NCBI GenBank assembly: GCA_964615765.1
Contig: CAZTQN010000004.1
Span: 139,203-203,202, forward strand
From: CAZTQN01 sp964615765
GTDB lineage: Bacteria > Planctomycetota > Phycisphaerae > Phycisphaerales > UBA1924
Reading direction: 5' to 3'
DNA length: 64,000 nt
In this document: one piece after another, positions 16,158-26,247 of the stretch
How the letters are laid out: every line of letters starts with the position of its first letter
Numbering within the stretch: position 1 is the stretch's first letter
Notes under the pieces: generated by a model
Database searches by the model: none
Seen by the model: only the letters and a program-made list of their open reading frames with translations
What the model was told of the DNA's origin: nothing
Translations under genes and position numbers: made by a program

Positions 16158-16793
16158 TTACTCGGAGATCAGGCGTTCGGCGCGGGCGCGGATTTCGGCG
16201 GTGGCCGAGGTGTTGAGCTTGTCGCGCATTTTGCGGAGGCGGGTCGAGACAGAGGCGTCGATGAGCTGGTCGCCGATCTGGAGGCGGAGGCCGCCGACCA
16301 TGGTCGGGTCGGTGTAGGTGTGCACGACGGGCTCGCGGCTGAGGATCGAGCGGAGACGGTCGCGGATTTCGGCGACCTGGCCGGGGTCGATCGGGGCGGC
16401 GGTGTAGACGTCGACCTCGACGCGGCCGAAGGACTCCTGCACGAGATGCTCGAAAGCGGCGACGATCGGGGGCAGGTGGCCCAGGCGGTCCTTGGCGTTC
16501 AAGACGAGCAGGAAGTTGAGCGTGAAGCGGTCGACGCGGTTCGCGAAGATGTTCTGCAGCGAGCGGGCGCGGCTGGCGGCCGGGAGGATCTGCGAGGCGA
16601 GGAACTCGCCGAATTTTGCGTCCTCACGCGCGAGTTCGAGGATGTCCTCGAGCTCGGAGAGGATCTGCTCGACACGCTGCCCCCCACCCCCCCCACCCCC
16701 CCCACCACCGCCCGCGTCCGACTTGGCCAGGTCGAAGAGGGACTGGGCGTAGATACGGGCGAGAGCGTCGGGTGCGGCGTCGATGAGGGGCAT
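16158..16793 (-). CDS. atpH: ATP synthase delta subunit
   Basis: This is a 211-residue subunit that links the F1 head to the membrane stator (b subunits). Its N-terminal helical domain begins ALARIYAQSLFDLA, and the C-terminal part carries EVDVYTAAPIDPGQVAEIRDRL and the family signature DPTMVGGLRLQIGDQLIDASV. Residues 28-38 are a run of eleven glycines encoded by a poly-C stretch on the plus strand (16681-16711), not found in other delta subunits and prone to slippage. It is the last gene of this operon; atpA, atpG, atpD and atpC do not follow, so the F1 genes must be elsewhere. Confidence 0.93.
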   Translation of the reverse strand: MPLIDAAPDALARIYAQSLFDLAKSDAGGGGGGGGGGGQRVEQILSELEDILELAREDAKFGEFLASQILPAASRARSLQNIFANRVDRFTLNFLLVLNAKDRLGHLPPIVAAFEHLVQESFGRVEVDVYTAAPIDPGQVAEIRDRLRSILSREPVVHTYTDPTMVGGLRLQIGDQLIDASVSTRLRKMRDKLNTSATAEIRARAERLISE

Positions 16794-16871
16794 GGGCGTG
16801 TCCGGTGAGCGGGGCGGCGAGGGCGTGAGCGCGGTGGGCCGGGAGCGTGCGGAAGTGGCGGGTGAAGACGA

Positions 16872-17555
16872 TCAGTTGCGGCCGGCGGACTGGAGTTCGG
16901 CGAGCGACTCGGTGACGAGGCGCTGCTGGTCGCTCGGGTTGATGTCGCGCTGGAGGATCTTGCCGGCGATGCGGGTGGCGAGGTCGGTGGCGTATTCCTG
17001 GATCTCGCTGACGGCGGCGCGCTTGGCGAGGTCGATATCGCGGCGGGCCTTCTCGCGCATGAGGGCGAGCTCGGCCTCGGCCTTGACCTTGAGGTCGGCG
17101 GCGATGGCCTGCTGCTGGGCCTTGGCGTCGTCGAGCATCTTCTGGGCTTCGGCGCGGGCCTGGGCGAGGTTGCGCTCGTACTGGGCGAGGGCGGCCTTGG
17201 CCTGCTCCTGCGCGAGTTCGGCTTCCTCGATGGAGTTGCGGATCTTGTCTTCGCGGTCCTGCAGGCCCTTGGTGATCTTGGGCCACACGACCAGACCCAG
17301 GAAGGCGGCGGTGATGGAGAAGACGACCAGGGCGGTGGCGGCGGTGGCGATGCCCTGCTTGGCGGTGGGCATGGCGCCGACCTTCTCGTGGCCGTGCTCG
17401 CCGGGGGCGTGCCCGTGGCCGGCGTGATCGTCGGCATGGGCGGCGGCGGCGGGCGCGGCGCCGGGGGCCGCTTCGGGGGCGGCGACGGCGGGCGCGGAGA
17501 CAGCCGCGGCGGCGGCGAGGGAGAGGGCGGCGGCGAGCACTCGCAGGGTGGTCAT
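16872..17555 (-). CDS. atpF: ATP synthase b subunit with exported His-rich N-terminus
   Basis: This is a 227-residue b subunit, the stator stalk. The ATG at 17555 gives an N-terminal signal-like segment (about 1-25, ending PAVAAPEA) and then a His-rich stretch (residues 39-57, HADDHAGHGHAPGEHGHEK). The single membrane helix (TALVVFSITAAFLGLVVWPK) follows, then a long coiled coil of Glu/Ala/Lys. The extra N-terminal part is not found in most b subunits; it should face the outside of the inner membrane. Cotranscribed with atpE and atpH. Confidence 0.93.
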   Translation of the reverse strand: MTTLRVLAAALSLAAAAAVSAPAVAAPEAAPGAAPAAAAHADDHAGHGHAPGEHGHEKVGAMPTAKQGIATAATALVVFSITAAFLGLVVWPKITKGLQDREDKIRNSIEEAELAQEQAKAALAQYERNLAQARAEAQKMLDDAKAQQQAIAADLKVKAEAELALMREKARRDIDLAKRAAVSEIQEYATDLATRIAGKILQRDINPSDQQRLVTESLAELQSAGRN

Positions 17556-17673
17556 GAGCGTCCTCGTGAGGGCGGGGTGATGATCGGGGTGAAACGAACG
17601 GGAGCGGTTGAGATGTCGGGAACGCGGCCCGGGGCGGATGGGCCCCGGGACACGGATGGTTGATTCGGAAGGA

Positions 17674-17967
17674 TTAGGCGAGGAAGCCGGCGGCGACGGC
17701 GAAGAGGGTCGCACCTTCGATGAAGACGGCGAGGATGATGGCCGCCGTCTGAACCTTGCCGGCGATCTCGGGCTGGCGGGCCATCGACTCGGTGGCGCCC
17801 TTGCCGATGAGGCCGATGCCGATGCCGGCGCCGAGGACGGCGAGGCCGCCACCGATGACGGCGTAGCCCTTGCCGTCGGACGCGCCGGCGGCCGTCTGGG
17901 CCATGGCGGGCGAGGCGGCGGCGCCGAGGATGGAGAGCGGGAGCAGCGTGCGAACGAGCTTCTTCAT
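17674..17967 (-). CDS. atpE: ATP synthase c subunit with signal peptide
   Basis: This is a 97-residue proteolipid that forms the rotor ring. A signal peptide (MKKLVRTLLPLSILGAAASP, ending AMAQ) comes before the two-helix hairpin, as in the P1 type of planctomycetes and some other bacteria. Helix 1 carries GGGLAVLGAGIGIGLIGKGA, the loop RQPE contacts F1, and helix 2 has the ion-binding Glu in FIEGATLFAV. No Gln or Ser of the sodium-type site is seen, so protons are the likely coupling ion. The start has an AAAGGA site. Confidence 0.95.
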   Translation of the reverse strand: MKKLVRTLLPLSILGAAASPAMAQTAAGASDGKGYAVIGGGLAVLGAGIGIGLIGKGATESMARQPEIAGKVQTAAIILAVFIEGATLFAVAAGFLA

Positions 17968-18050
17968 GCGTGATCCTTTAACGGGGAGACTGGTGCACGG
18001 GGAGCGACAAGGGGCGCGGGCGGCGGAGGCCGACTGCGCGGGCCCGTTAT

Positions 18051-19019
18051 TCACGCGTGAGCGTGCTCGTGGCCTTTGGCGTGGGCGTGCCCGTGCGCGT
18101 GCCCATGCTCGTGGTTGTGATCGTGTGCGTGGTCGTGGTCGTGCTCGTGGTCGTGGTGGTCCATGAGCGCGATGAAGACGGTCGTCAGGAACATGAAGAC
18201 GAACGCCTGCATGAAGGCGACGAAGAGTTCGAGCAGCATGATGCCGAAGCCGCCGACGACGGAAATGAGCGTCACGGGCCCGCCGATGTAGAACGGTTCG
18301 GTGACGAGATAGGCGGCGAAACTGAACAGGGTGGCGAGCAGGATGTGCCCGGCGGTCATGTTGGCGAAGAGACGGAGGGCGAGGGCGAAGGGCTTGATGA
18401 GGATCTGGCTGAGCAGTTCGAGGACGAAGATGATGATGCTGGCGGGGAAGGGAGCGCCGGCGGTCATGTGGCTGAAATAGCCGGAGACGCCGAGGTGCCG
18501 GATGGCGACGGCGTTGAAGAAGATGCCGGAGATGATCGCGAGCAGGGCGGTGACCCAGATGTTCTGGGTGGCGGTGCCGCCGACGAAGAGGGTGGCGTGC
18601 TCGGCCTTGGCGTCCTTGCTGACGAGGTGGACGAGGTCGAGGAGGGGGACCAGGCCCAGGAGGTTGTTGACGAGGATGAAGAAGAAGAGGGTCCAGAGGA
18701 AGGGCATGAGGCGGTTGGTGCGGGCGCCCAGGAGGGGGCGGGCGACTTCCTCACGCAGGTAGACGCAGATGACTTCGACCATGTGGGCGAAGCGGTTCTT
18801 GGTGATGTAGCGGTCGGTGCCCTGCGCCTGCGGGCCGGTGGCGACGCGGGAGGCGACAAACCAGCCCAGGCCGATGAGGATGAACATGCTCAGGACGAGG
18901 TTGCCCTGGTTGCCGGACCAGAGCCACCAGCCGTCGGCGGTTTTGGCGCCGAGGTGGACGTGGTTGTAGACGTGGTCGGCGGGGCTGCCGGCGGCGAGGG
19001 TGAGGAGGTGACTGAGCAT
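18051..19019 (-). CDS. atpB: ATP synthase a subunit with long His-rich C-terminal tail
   Basis: This is a 322-residue membrane protein, the proton channel of F0. About seven hydrophobic segments are seen; the essential Arg is in LALRLFANMTAGHIL. After the last helix (FMFLTTVFIALM) comes an extra tail of about 36 residues (287-322) made almost only of His alternating with Asp, Glu, Ala and Gly (about 17 His). Normal a subunits end right after the last helix. The tail could bind Zn, Ni or Cu or buffer protons; this is an inference. Its stop overlaps nothing, and its start overlaps the stop of the upstream AtpI-like gene. Confidence 0.95.
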   Translation of the reverse strand: MLSHLLTLAAGSPADHVYNHVHLGAKTADGWWLWSGNQGNLVLSMFILIGLGWFVASRVATGPQAQGTDRYITKNRFAHMVEVICVYLREEVARPLLGARTNRLMPFLWTLFFFILVNNLLGLVPLLDLVHLVSKDAKAEHATLFVGGTATQNIWVTALLAIISGIFFNAVAIRHLGVSGYFSHMTAGAPFPASIIIFVLELLSQILIKPFALALRLFANMTAGHILLATLFSFAAYLVTEPFYIGGPVTLISVVGGFGIMLLELFVAFMQAFVFMFLTTVFIALMDHHDHEHDHDHAHDHNHEHGHAHGHAHAKGHEHAHA

Positions 19020-19522
19020 CAGGCGGGGCTCCGCGTGAGAGATGGGGAGGCTCGGAGGCGTTCGCGGCGGTTGAGCAGCGCGACGGCGGCGAGAGCTTCG
19101 ACGGTCATCATGACGACGGTGCCGGTGAGCACGCCGTAGACGACCGGTTTGCGTTCGAGATGGAGGATCTGGATCATGGCCATCATGGCGCCCATGGCGA
19201 GAAGGGTGCGAGCGCCGGAGACCATGAGGACGATGAGGCCCCAGCGGTCGGGGGTGACCAGCGGCGGGCCGATGAGCGGGGCGAAGGCGATGACGACGCC
19301 GAGGGCGAGGACGGCGGCGATGGCCGCGAGCGTCATCGGGGGGACGGCGGCGGAGGCCGTGGCGGCCGCGGCGACTTGATCGGCGGCGGCGGCGGCTGGT
19401 GCGGCACTGTCAGCGGAGCCGGCGGCGAGCGCGGCGAGGACACCGAGGCCGATGGACGCGAGCCCGCCGAGCGTGATCGCCAGGGCGAAAGGTCGCGTGG
19501 GGATGGGCTGGAGCGGAGTCAC
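19019..19522 (-). CDS. AtpI-like four-helix membrane protein of the ATP synthase operon
   Basis: This is a 167-residue membrane protein with a GTG start. It has four hydrophobic segments (about 12-35, 62-85, 93-117 and 130-150) with an Ala-rich loop after the first. Position and topology fit the variable AtpI/subunit-i type gene that comes before atpB in F0F1 operons and helps assemble the c ring or carry Mg. Sequence similarity is too weak for a firm assignment. It overlaps atpB by one base, which indicates translational coupling. Confidence 0.65.
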   Translation of the reverse strand: MTPLQPIPTRPFALAITLGGLASIGLGVLAALAAGSADSAAPAAAAADQVAAAATASAAVPPMTLAAIAAVLALGVVIAFAPLIGPPLVTPDRWGLIVLMVSGARTLLAMGAMMAMIQILHLERKPVVYGVLTGTVVMMTVEALAAVALLNRRERLRASPSLTRSPA

Positions 19523-19679
19523 GGTCGGAAGAGATCGGACGGGGACGGCGCGCGGGGGAAAGCAGGAAGAGGAAGCGAGAACGACCGCGCAACGCCGAAG
19601 GGGAACCCTCGGCGGGGCGGCGGTGGGGCCGATGGTAGGTGGGCAGTTGGCGTGTGTCCGCGCGGCGGCGGGCGTCTGG

Positions 19680-19970
19680 TCACTGTTTGTTCAGGCGGCG
19701 GATGAGGCGGACGGTGCCGACCAGAAAGCCGAGGAGCAGGCCGACGACCAAGCCGACGGGGGAGGAGCGGGCGAAGTAGTCGACGGCCCAGCCGAGGGCG
19801 CCGCCGGCGACGGCGGTGGCGAGAAAGTCGATGCCGATGGCGAGGGCGATGCCGAGTTCGCCCAGGCCGGCGAGGGAGGGGCCGGCGGCCTTGGGAAGCT
19901 GCGGCTTCTTGACCGGGGTGCGGAGGACCTCCGGGATCTCGAGGCGGGGATCACGGGGGGGTTCGGACAT
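19680..19970 (-). CDS. AtpZ/AtpI-family protein, F0F1 operon first gene
   Basis: This is a 96-residue protein with a polar Pro-rich N-terminus and two membrane helices (about 36-60 and 68-88), then a basic IRRLNKQ end. The pattern GLGELGIALAIGIDFLATAVAGGALGWAVD and GLVVGLLLGFLVG fits the AtpZ (F0F1-ATPase gene 1) family of small helper proteins. It starts the operon AtpZ-AtpI-atpB-atpE-atpF-atpH. The 157-base gap to the next gene contains no obvious promoter. Confidence 0.75.
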   Translation of the reverse strand: MSEPPRDPRLEIPEVLRTPVKKPQLPKAAGPSLAGLGELGIALAIGIDFLATAVAGGALGWAVDYFARSSPVGLVVGLLLGFLVGTVRLIRRLNKQ

Positions 19971-20006
19971 ATTCGGCTCGGGGGAGAGAAGAGAGAAGGG
20001 AGAAGA

Positions 20007-20075
20007 AGAACTCAGAGGGCTCGGAGGGGGGGAGGGACTCGGAGGGGGGGAGGGACTCGGAGGGGAGACGGGAGA
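20007..20075. repeat. Family D repeat (CTCAGAGG...CTCGGAGGG)
   Basis: ACTCAGAGGGCTCGGAGGG is followed by three GGGACTCGGAGGG units upstream of the atp operon start. The same phrase occurs at 22208-22256, and inverted at 34450-34643 and 51330-51402. It may affect the atp operon leader; no promoter motif is recognisable within it. Confidence 0.6.
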
Positions 20076-20211
20076 TGAGGGTTGCGGGAGGTGGGTGGGG
20101 TGTGATGGGGAGGTTAGTCCCGGGAGGTGAAGTGCGGGGCCGCGGGCGGCGGGGCGGTGGGCGTGTGCGTTGCGAGCGGGAGCGGCGGTGTTGTGTTGAT
20201 GATCGATTGCG

Positions 20212-20240
20212 TTGACGTTGATGCGACTATGTTGTAGACT
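20212..20240 (+). promoter_or_regulatory. Promoter of the RbfA-like/rtcB operon
   Basis: TTGACG (20212-20217), a 17-base spacer and TAGACT (20235-20240) form one of the best sigma-70-type promoters in the window. It predicts a leader of about 270 bases before the RbfA-like gene. Confidence 0.55.
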
Positions 20241-20310
20241 GGCAGGGTAAGTGCCGATGCGCTACCGAAGTTGATTGTCGCCCCTCGAATGACCTTGAAG
20301 GAGACCGCCC

Positions 20311-20358
20311 ATGCGTGCAACTCATCCTTCAACTTGCCCGGCATTCATCGTCCGCTGA
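20311..20358 (+). CDS. Possible 15-residue leader peptide
   Basis: Inside the rtcB-operon leader, AAGGAGA (20298-20304) lies seven bases upstream of an ATG that opens a 15-codon frame (MRATHPSTCPAFIVR) ending TGA. A small hairpin (GAGCG-CAA-CGCTC) follows at once. The good ribosome-binding site in otherwise untranslated RNA makes a regulatory leader peptide plausible; such a short frame can also occur by chance. Confidence 0.3.
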   Translation: MRATHPSTCPAFIVR

Positions 20359-20474
20359 GCGCAACGCTCGGCTTTGATTGATGTGATGCTCACCGCTGCG
20401 ATCGCCGCGGCCCTGCGGGGCCTGGCGTGACGGCTATCCCACACACCCTAGGGACCTTGCTTTTCTGAAGTCTT

Positions 20475-20502
20475 GCGCCGCGCGGGGGCTCCGCGCGGCC
20501 AT
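20475..20502 (+). promoter_or_regulatory. Stable hairpin just upstream of the RbfA-like gene
   Basis: GCCGCGCGG and CCGCGCGGC form a perfect 9-bp GC stem with a short G-rich loop, about 20 bases upstream of the start codon. It leaves the GAGGA site free, so it may be a transcript-stability or pausing element, not a blocker of translation. Confidence 0.4.
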
Positions 20503-20518
20503 TCTGACCTGAGGATTC

Positions 20519-20950
20519 ATGCCACGCAAACCTGAGAAGCGTGGCCTGCGCGATCTGTGCGCGCAGGTCCACGAAGATGATGTCCATCCCGCGCTGTTGC
20601 GGGAGGAGACGCGTCGACAGTCGTCGCCGTCGAGGAAAGACCTGCAAGTCTGCGGAGTAGTTCGGCGCGTCTTCGAACGCGTGATGCATGCCGAATCTGT
20701 GCGCCGAAGAACCGGTGTGCTGGTCGTGATGTCGGTCGACCCGGAGCCGACCGCAACGCGGCTGCGGGTGGTGATTGCGCCCGAGGAGCCGGCGAACCCG
20801 GAGCGTCATCTGGCGCTGAACGCGCACGTGCGTGCGGCGCTGCCGGTGGTCCGCGACGAGCTCGCCGCGACGCTGGCTCGGAAGCGACTGCCGCAGTTGA
20901 TCGTCGATGTTCTGCCCGCAATCCCGATCAGAGAGGTGCCGGATGCCTGA
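20519..20950 (+). CDS. RbfA-like ribosome-binding factor paired with RtcB
   Basis: This is a 143-residue protein. From about residue 40 it follows the KH-like fold of RbfA: RKDLQVCGVVRRVFERVM (helix 1), VLVVMSVDPEPTATRLRVVIAP (two strands), a long helix with RHLALNAHVRAALPVVRDELAATL, and RKRLPQLIVDVLP (last strand). RbfA binds 16S rRNA in 30S maturation. Here the first 38 residues differ from ordinary RbfA and the gene overlaps rtcB by eight bases (ATGCCTGA), so the pair is translationally coupled. I infer a role in RNA or ribosome repair instead of routine assembly; a normal rbfA should exist next to infB elsewhere. Confidence 0.65.
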   Translation: MPRKPEKRGLRDLCAQVHEDDVHPALLREETRRQSSPSRKDLQVCGVVRRVFERVMHAESVRRRTGVLVVMSVDPEPTATRLRVVIAPEEPANPERHLALNAHVRAALPVVRDELAATLARKRLPQLIVDVLPAIPIREVPDA

Positions 20951-22106
20951 AGACCTCCGATCCAAGCTCGGCGTGAAGGTGCCGGTGCGCGCGTGGCTGA
21001 CCGAGCCGCTGGACGCGGACGTCAAGCTCGCGGTCCAGCGACTAGCCCGCCTGCCGGACGTTGTCCGTGTGGCGATCATGCCGGACGTGCATCTCGCCGA
21101 ACCGGCGTGTGTCGGCGTGGCGCTGGCGACGACGAGGACCATCTACCCGCAGGCGGTGGGTGGCGACATCGGTTGCGGCGTGACGGCGATGCCGCTGCAC
21201 GCCGCGGCGCCGGATGTCGAGGGCAAACAGCGGCACGTTCTTGACGCGTTCCGGCGCTGTGTGCCCATTCTTCGGCATCGCGAGGTTGCCCACGCTCCGG
21301 CGGTGCCTGAGGACCTGCTCGCCGGCATGGCACTTCCTCCCGACCTGCGCTCGCACGCGCGTCGGAATGGCGTCGTTGAGATGGGCACGCTCGGGCGGGG
21401 GAACCACTTTCTTGAACTTCAGGCCGACGACGACGCGCGGCTGTGGTTGTGCGTCCACTCCGGCTCTCGCGGAATGGGGCAACTCGTACATGCACGCGCG
21501 GCCAAGCACGCGACGAAGAAGAGCCTGTGGTCGCTCGACAGCGAGTCCGACCTTGGCAGGCGGTACCTCGACGAGGCGGCGTGGTGCGTGCGGTATGCGG
21601 AGGCGAATCGGCGGGCGATGCTTGAGGCGGCGGCGGCAACGCTTGCCGAGGATTTTGGGCTCGAGGCCGACCGCGCCGCCGTGTTTGGCACCACGCACAA
21701 CGCCGTCGCAAACGCCTTCATCGAACGCCCGGACGGGTCGAACGGCAACACCTTCGTTCATCGCAAGGGCGCCAGCGTGGCGCTCGGCGGGTCGTTGATC
21801 ATCATCCCGGGCTCCATGGGCACGCGAACGTATCACGCGCTCGGGTTGGGCGTCGGCGAGGCGCTCTACTCATGCTCGCACGGCGGCGGACGCGTGATGT
21901 CCCGCTCGGAGGCGCGGCAGAACATCTCGGCGGCAGCCGTCGCACGCCAGCTCGACGGCATCGCGTACGACCAGCACCTGATCAACGCTCTCCGGGAAGA
22001 AGCGCCTAGCGCGTATCGCGACATCCGGCAGGTCATGCGGGCGCAGAGCGATCTGGTTCGGATCGTGCGAACGCTGCGGACGCTGGTCTGTCACAAGGGT
22101 GCGTGA
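20943..22106 (+). CDS. rtcB: RtcB-family RNA ligase
   Basis: This is a 387-residue Mn- and GTP-dependent ligase that joins RNA 2',3'-cyclic phosphate or 3'-phosphate ends to 5'-OH ends. All metal and catalytic motifs are present: VGGDIGCGV (Cys), RGNHFLE, CVHSGSRGMG, HRKGASVALGG, IIPGSMGTRTY and SCSHGGGRVMSRSEA with the His that accepts GMP. It is shorter than the 408-residue E. coli type and resembles the RtcB2 group found in bacteria without archease. Neighbours support RNA repair: it is cotranscribed with an RbfA-like protein and has a long structured leader. Confidence 0.93.
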   Translation: MPEDLRSKLGVKVPVRAWLTEPLDADVKLAVQRLARLPDVVRVAIMPDVHLAEPACVGVALATTRTIYPQAVGGDIGCGVTAMPLHAAAPDVEGKQRHVLDAFRRCVPILRHREVAHAPAVPEDLLAGMALPPDLRSHARRNGVVEMGTLGRGNHFLELQADDDARLWLCVHSGSRGMGQLVHARAAKHATKKSLWSLDSESDLGRRYLDEAAWCVRYAEANRRAMLEAAAATLAEDFGLEADRAAVFGTTHNAVANAFIERPDGSNGNTFVHRKGASVALGGSLIIIPGSMGTRTYHALGLGVGEALYSCSHGGGRVMSRSEARQNISAAAVARQLDGIAYDQHLINALREEAPSAYRDIRQVMRAQSDLVRIVRTLRTLVCHKGA

Positions 22107-22413
22107 GGTCGCAGCGTGCACGTAGATCGGTGACCCGCGGCGATGCGGGCACCGATCGTTGCTCGGGTACGGGAGGCGGGGTGCGGGAAGCGGGATGCGG
22201 GATGCGGGATGCCGAACTCAGAGGGCTCGGAGATGGGGGAGGGACTCGGAGGGAGATTGGATGATCGGGAGGGGATCGGAGATGAAGGTGGGGGTGAGTC
22301 GTGGGGGCTGGTGCCGGTCGCGCACTTCGCCGCCGCTTCCTCCCGCCCCCCCACTCTGTGTCCCGATTCCCGATTCCCGTTTCCCGCTTCCCGTTTCCCG
22401 AATGCCGTGTCTT
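22107..22413. repeat. Intergenic region of low-complexity repeats
   Basis: Between convergent rtcB and alaS lie GCGGGAT/GGGATGC units (22165-22205), a family D CTCAGAGGGCTCGG copy (22208-22256), and TCCCGAT/TTTCCCG units (22358-22402). No gene or clear terminator is visible. Confidence 0.6.
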
Positions 22414-25353
<2,940 letters not shown>

Positions 25354-25409
25354 AGGCCGCGATGGTAGGGGGATGGCACGTGGAGGTGGGCCAGATACCA
25401 TCCGGAACG

Positions 25410-25694
25410 ATGACACGGAACCTCCCCACCGGTGTGCGCGGGCGGACCACGGCGGCGGCCGGACTGGTCATGCTCGCGGTCGCGGCGGGCGGAGCGGCGG
25501 TGGCGCTGCACGGGTGCCAAGGGGGCAAGCAGCGGCTGGTGGAGGTGACGGACGTTGGGCCTCCGGGTGGGCCGCGGGGGCCGTCGGAGGGGTACCGGTG
25601 GGTTGGCGCGGATGAGGAGCCGCCGCCGGGGAAGGGGTGGCGGACGGTGGATGTCAACACGTTAACGGCGGAGGAGCGGGGGCGGATACGGTGA
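25410..25694 (+). CDS. Small exported protein, possible lipoprotein
   Basis: This is a 94-residue protein with an Arg-rich start, one hydrophobic segment (AAAGLVMLAVAAGGAAVAL) and HGCQGG, where the Cys could be a lipid-attachment site although HGC is a poor lipobox. The remainder is polar and Pro/Gly-rich. The ATG is 57 bases from the divergent alaS start. I do not recognise the family. Confidence 0.5.
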   Translation: MTRNLPTGVRGRTTAAAGLVMLAVAAGGAAVALHGCQGGKQRLVEVTDVGPPGGPRGPSEGYRWVGADEEPPPGKGWRTVDVNTLTAEERGRIR

Positions 25695-25748
25695 AGGGGA
25701 GTGCGCGGGATGGGGTTGGGTGGGGCGTGGTGGTGCGGGTGTGGCCTG

Positions 25749-26012
25749 ATGAGCGAGCGGGGCTTGAAGTGGACGTGGTGGGTGTGCTTCAGCGGGTTCG
25801 CGATGATCGGAACCACCGTGATTACTTCGTGCGTGCTGGCGCACACGAGCACGGGTGAGGACCGACGCTTCTGGATGCGCAGCGGCGGGCGGCCGTTTCA
25901 GGTTGACCCTTCAACGCGGATGATCGGCGACGTGCTGCTCGCGGTGCTTTTGGCTGGGATTGCCGCGGTGCTGATCGGGAGCGTTGCGTACACGGTGTAT
26001 CGGCGGCGGTAG
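25749..26012 (+). CDS. Small two-helix membrane protein
   Basis: This is an 87-residue protein with a first helix (WTWWVCFSGFAMIGTTVITSCVL), a polar 25-residue loop and a second helix (GDVLLAVLLAGIAAVLIGSVAYTVY), ending in RRR. This predicts an inner-membrane hairpin with both ends inside. There is no known family. It follows the preceding small gene by 54 bases and may share its transcript. Confidence 0.5.
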   Translation: MSERGLKWTWWVCFSGFAMIGTTVITSCVLAHTSTGEDRRFWMRSGGRPFQVDPSTRMIGDVLLAVLLAGIAAVLIGSVAYTVYRRR

Positions 26013-26187
26013 ATGGGGTGGGCGTGGGGTGGGGGTGATGCGGGGAGCGTGTGGTGCGGTGGCGGCGGCTTACCGTGCTTGGAGGGGAATCTCCCGCCGC
26101 GCTGGTCGTGCGCTCCGAGTGCCTTGAGCGGGGGAGCCGGGGGCGGCAGCCCCGGCAACCTTGCCCTACAACCGCAACGAAACCCCG

Positions 26188-26193
26188 TACAAT
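26188..26193 (+). promoter_or_regulatory. Possible -10 box of the AAA-protease pair
   Basis: TACAAT is one of few AT-rich hexamers in the 235-base gap before the AAA gene. No convincing -35 box stands 17 bases upstream; TTGCCC lies 21 bases away. This is a weak call. Confidence 0.25.
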
Positions 26194-26247
26194 GCTCCAT
26201 AGTCCGTTGGCATGTGCCCACAGACTCCCGGAGGCTCGCCTGGCAGC

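Noticed and set aside
20114..20344. Small minus-strand frame of 76 codons near the rtcB promoter
   Set aside because: It has no ribosome-binding site, has a low-complexity C-terminus and is crossed by a strong promoter on the other strand.
20247..20518. tRNA-like or known riboswitch in the rtcB leader
   Set aside because: A CCTCGAATGACC stretch recalls a T-loop but no stems pair around it, and no riboswitch core is recognisable.
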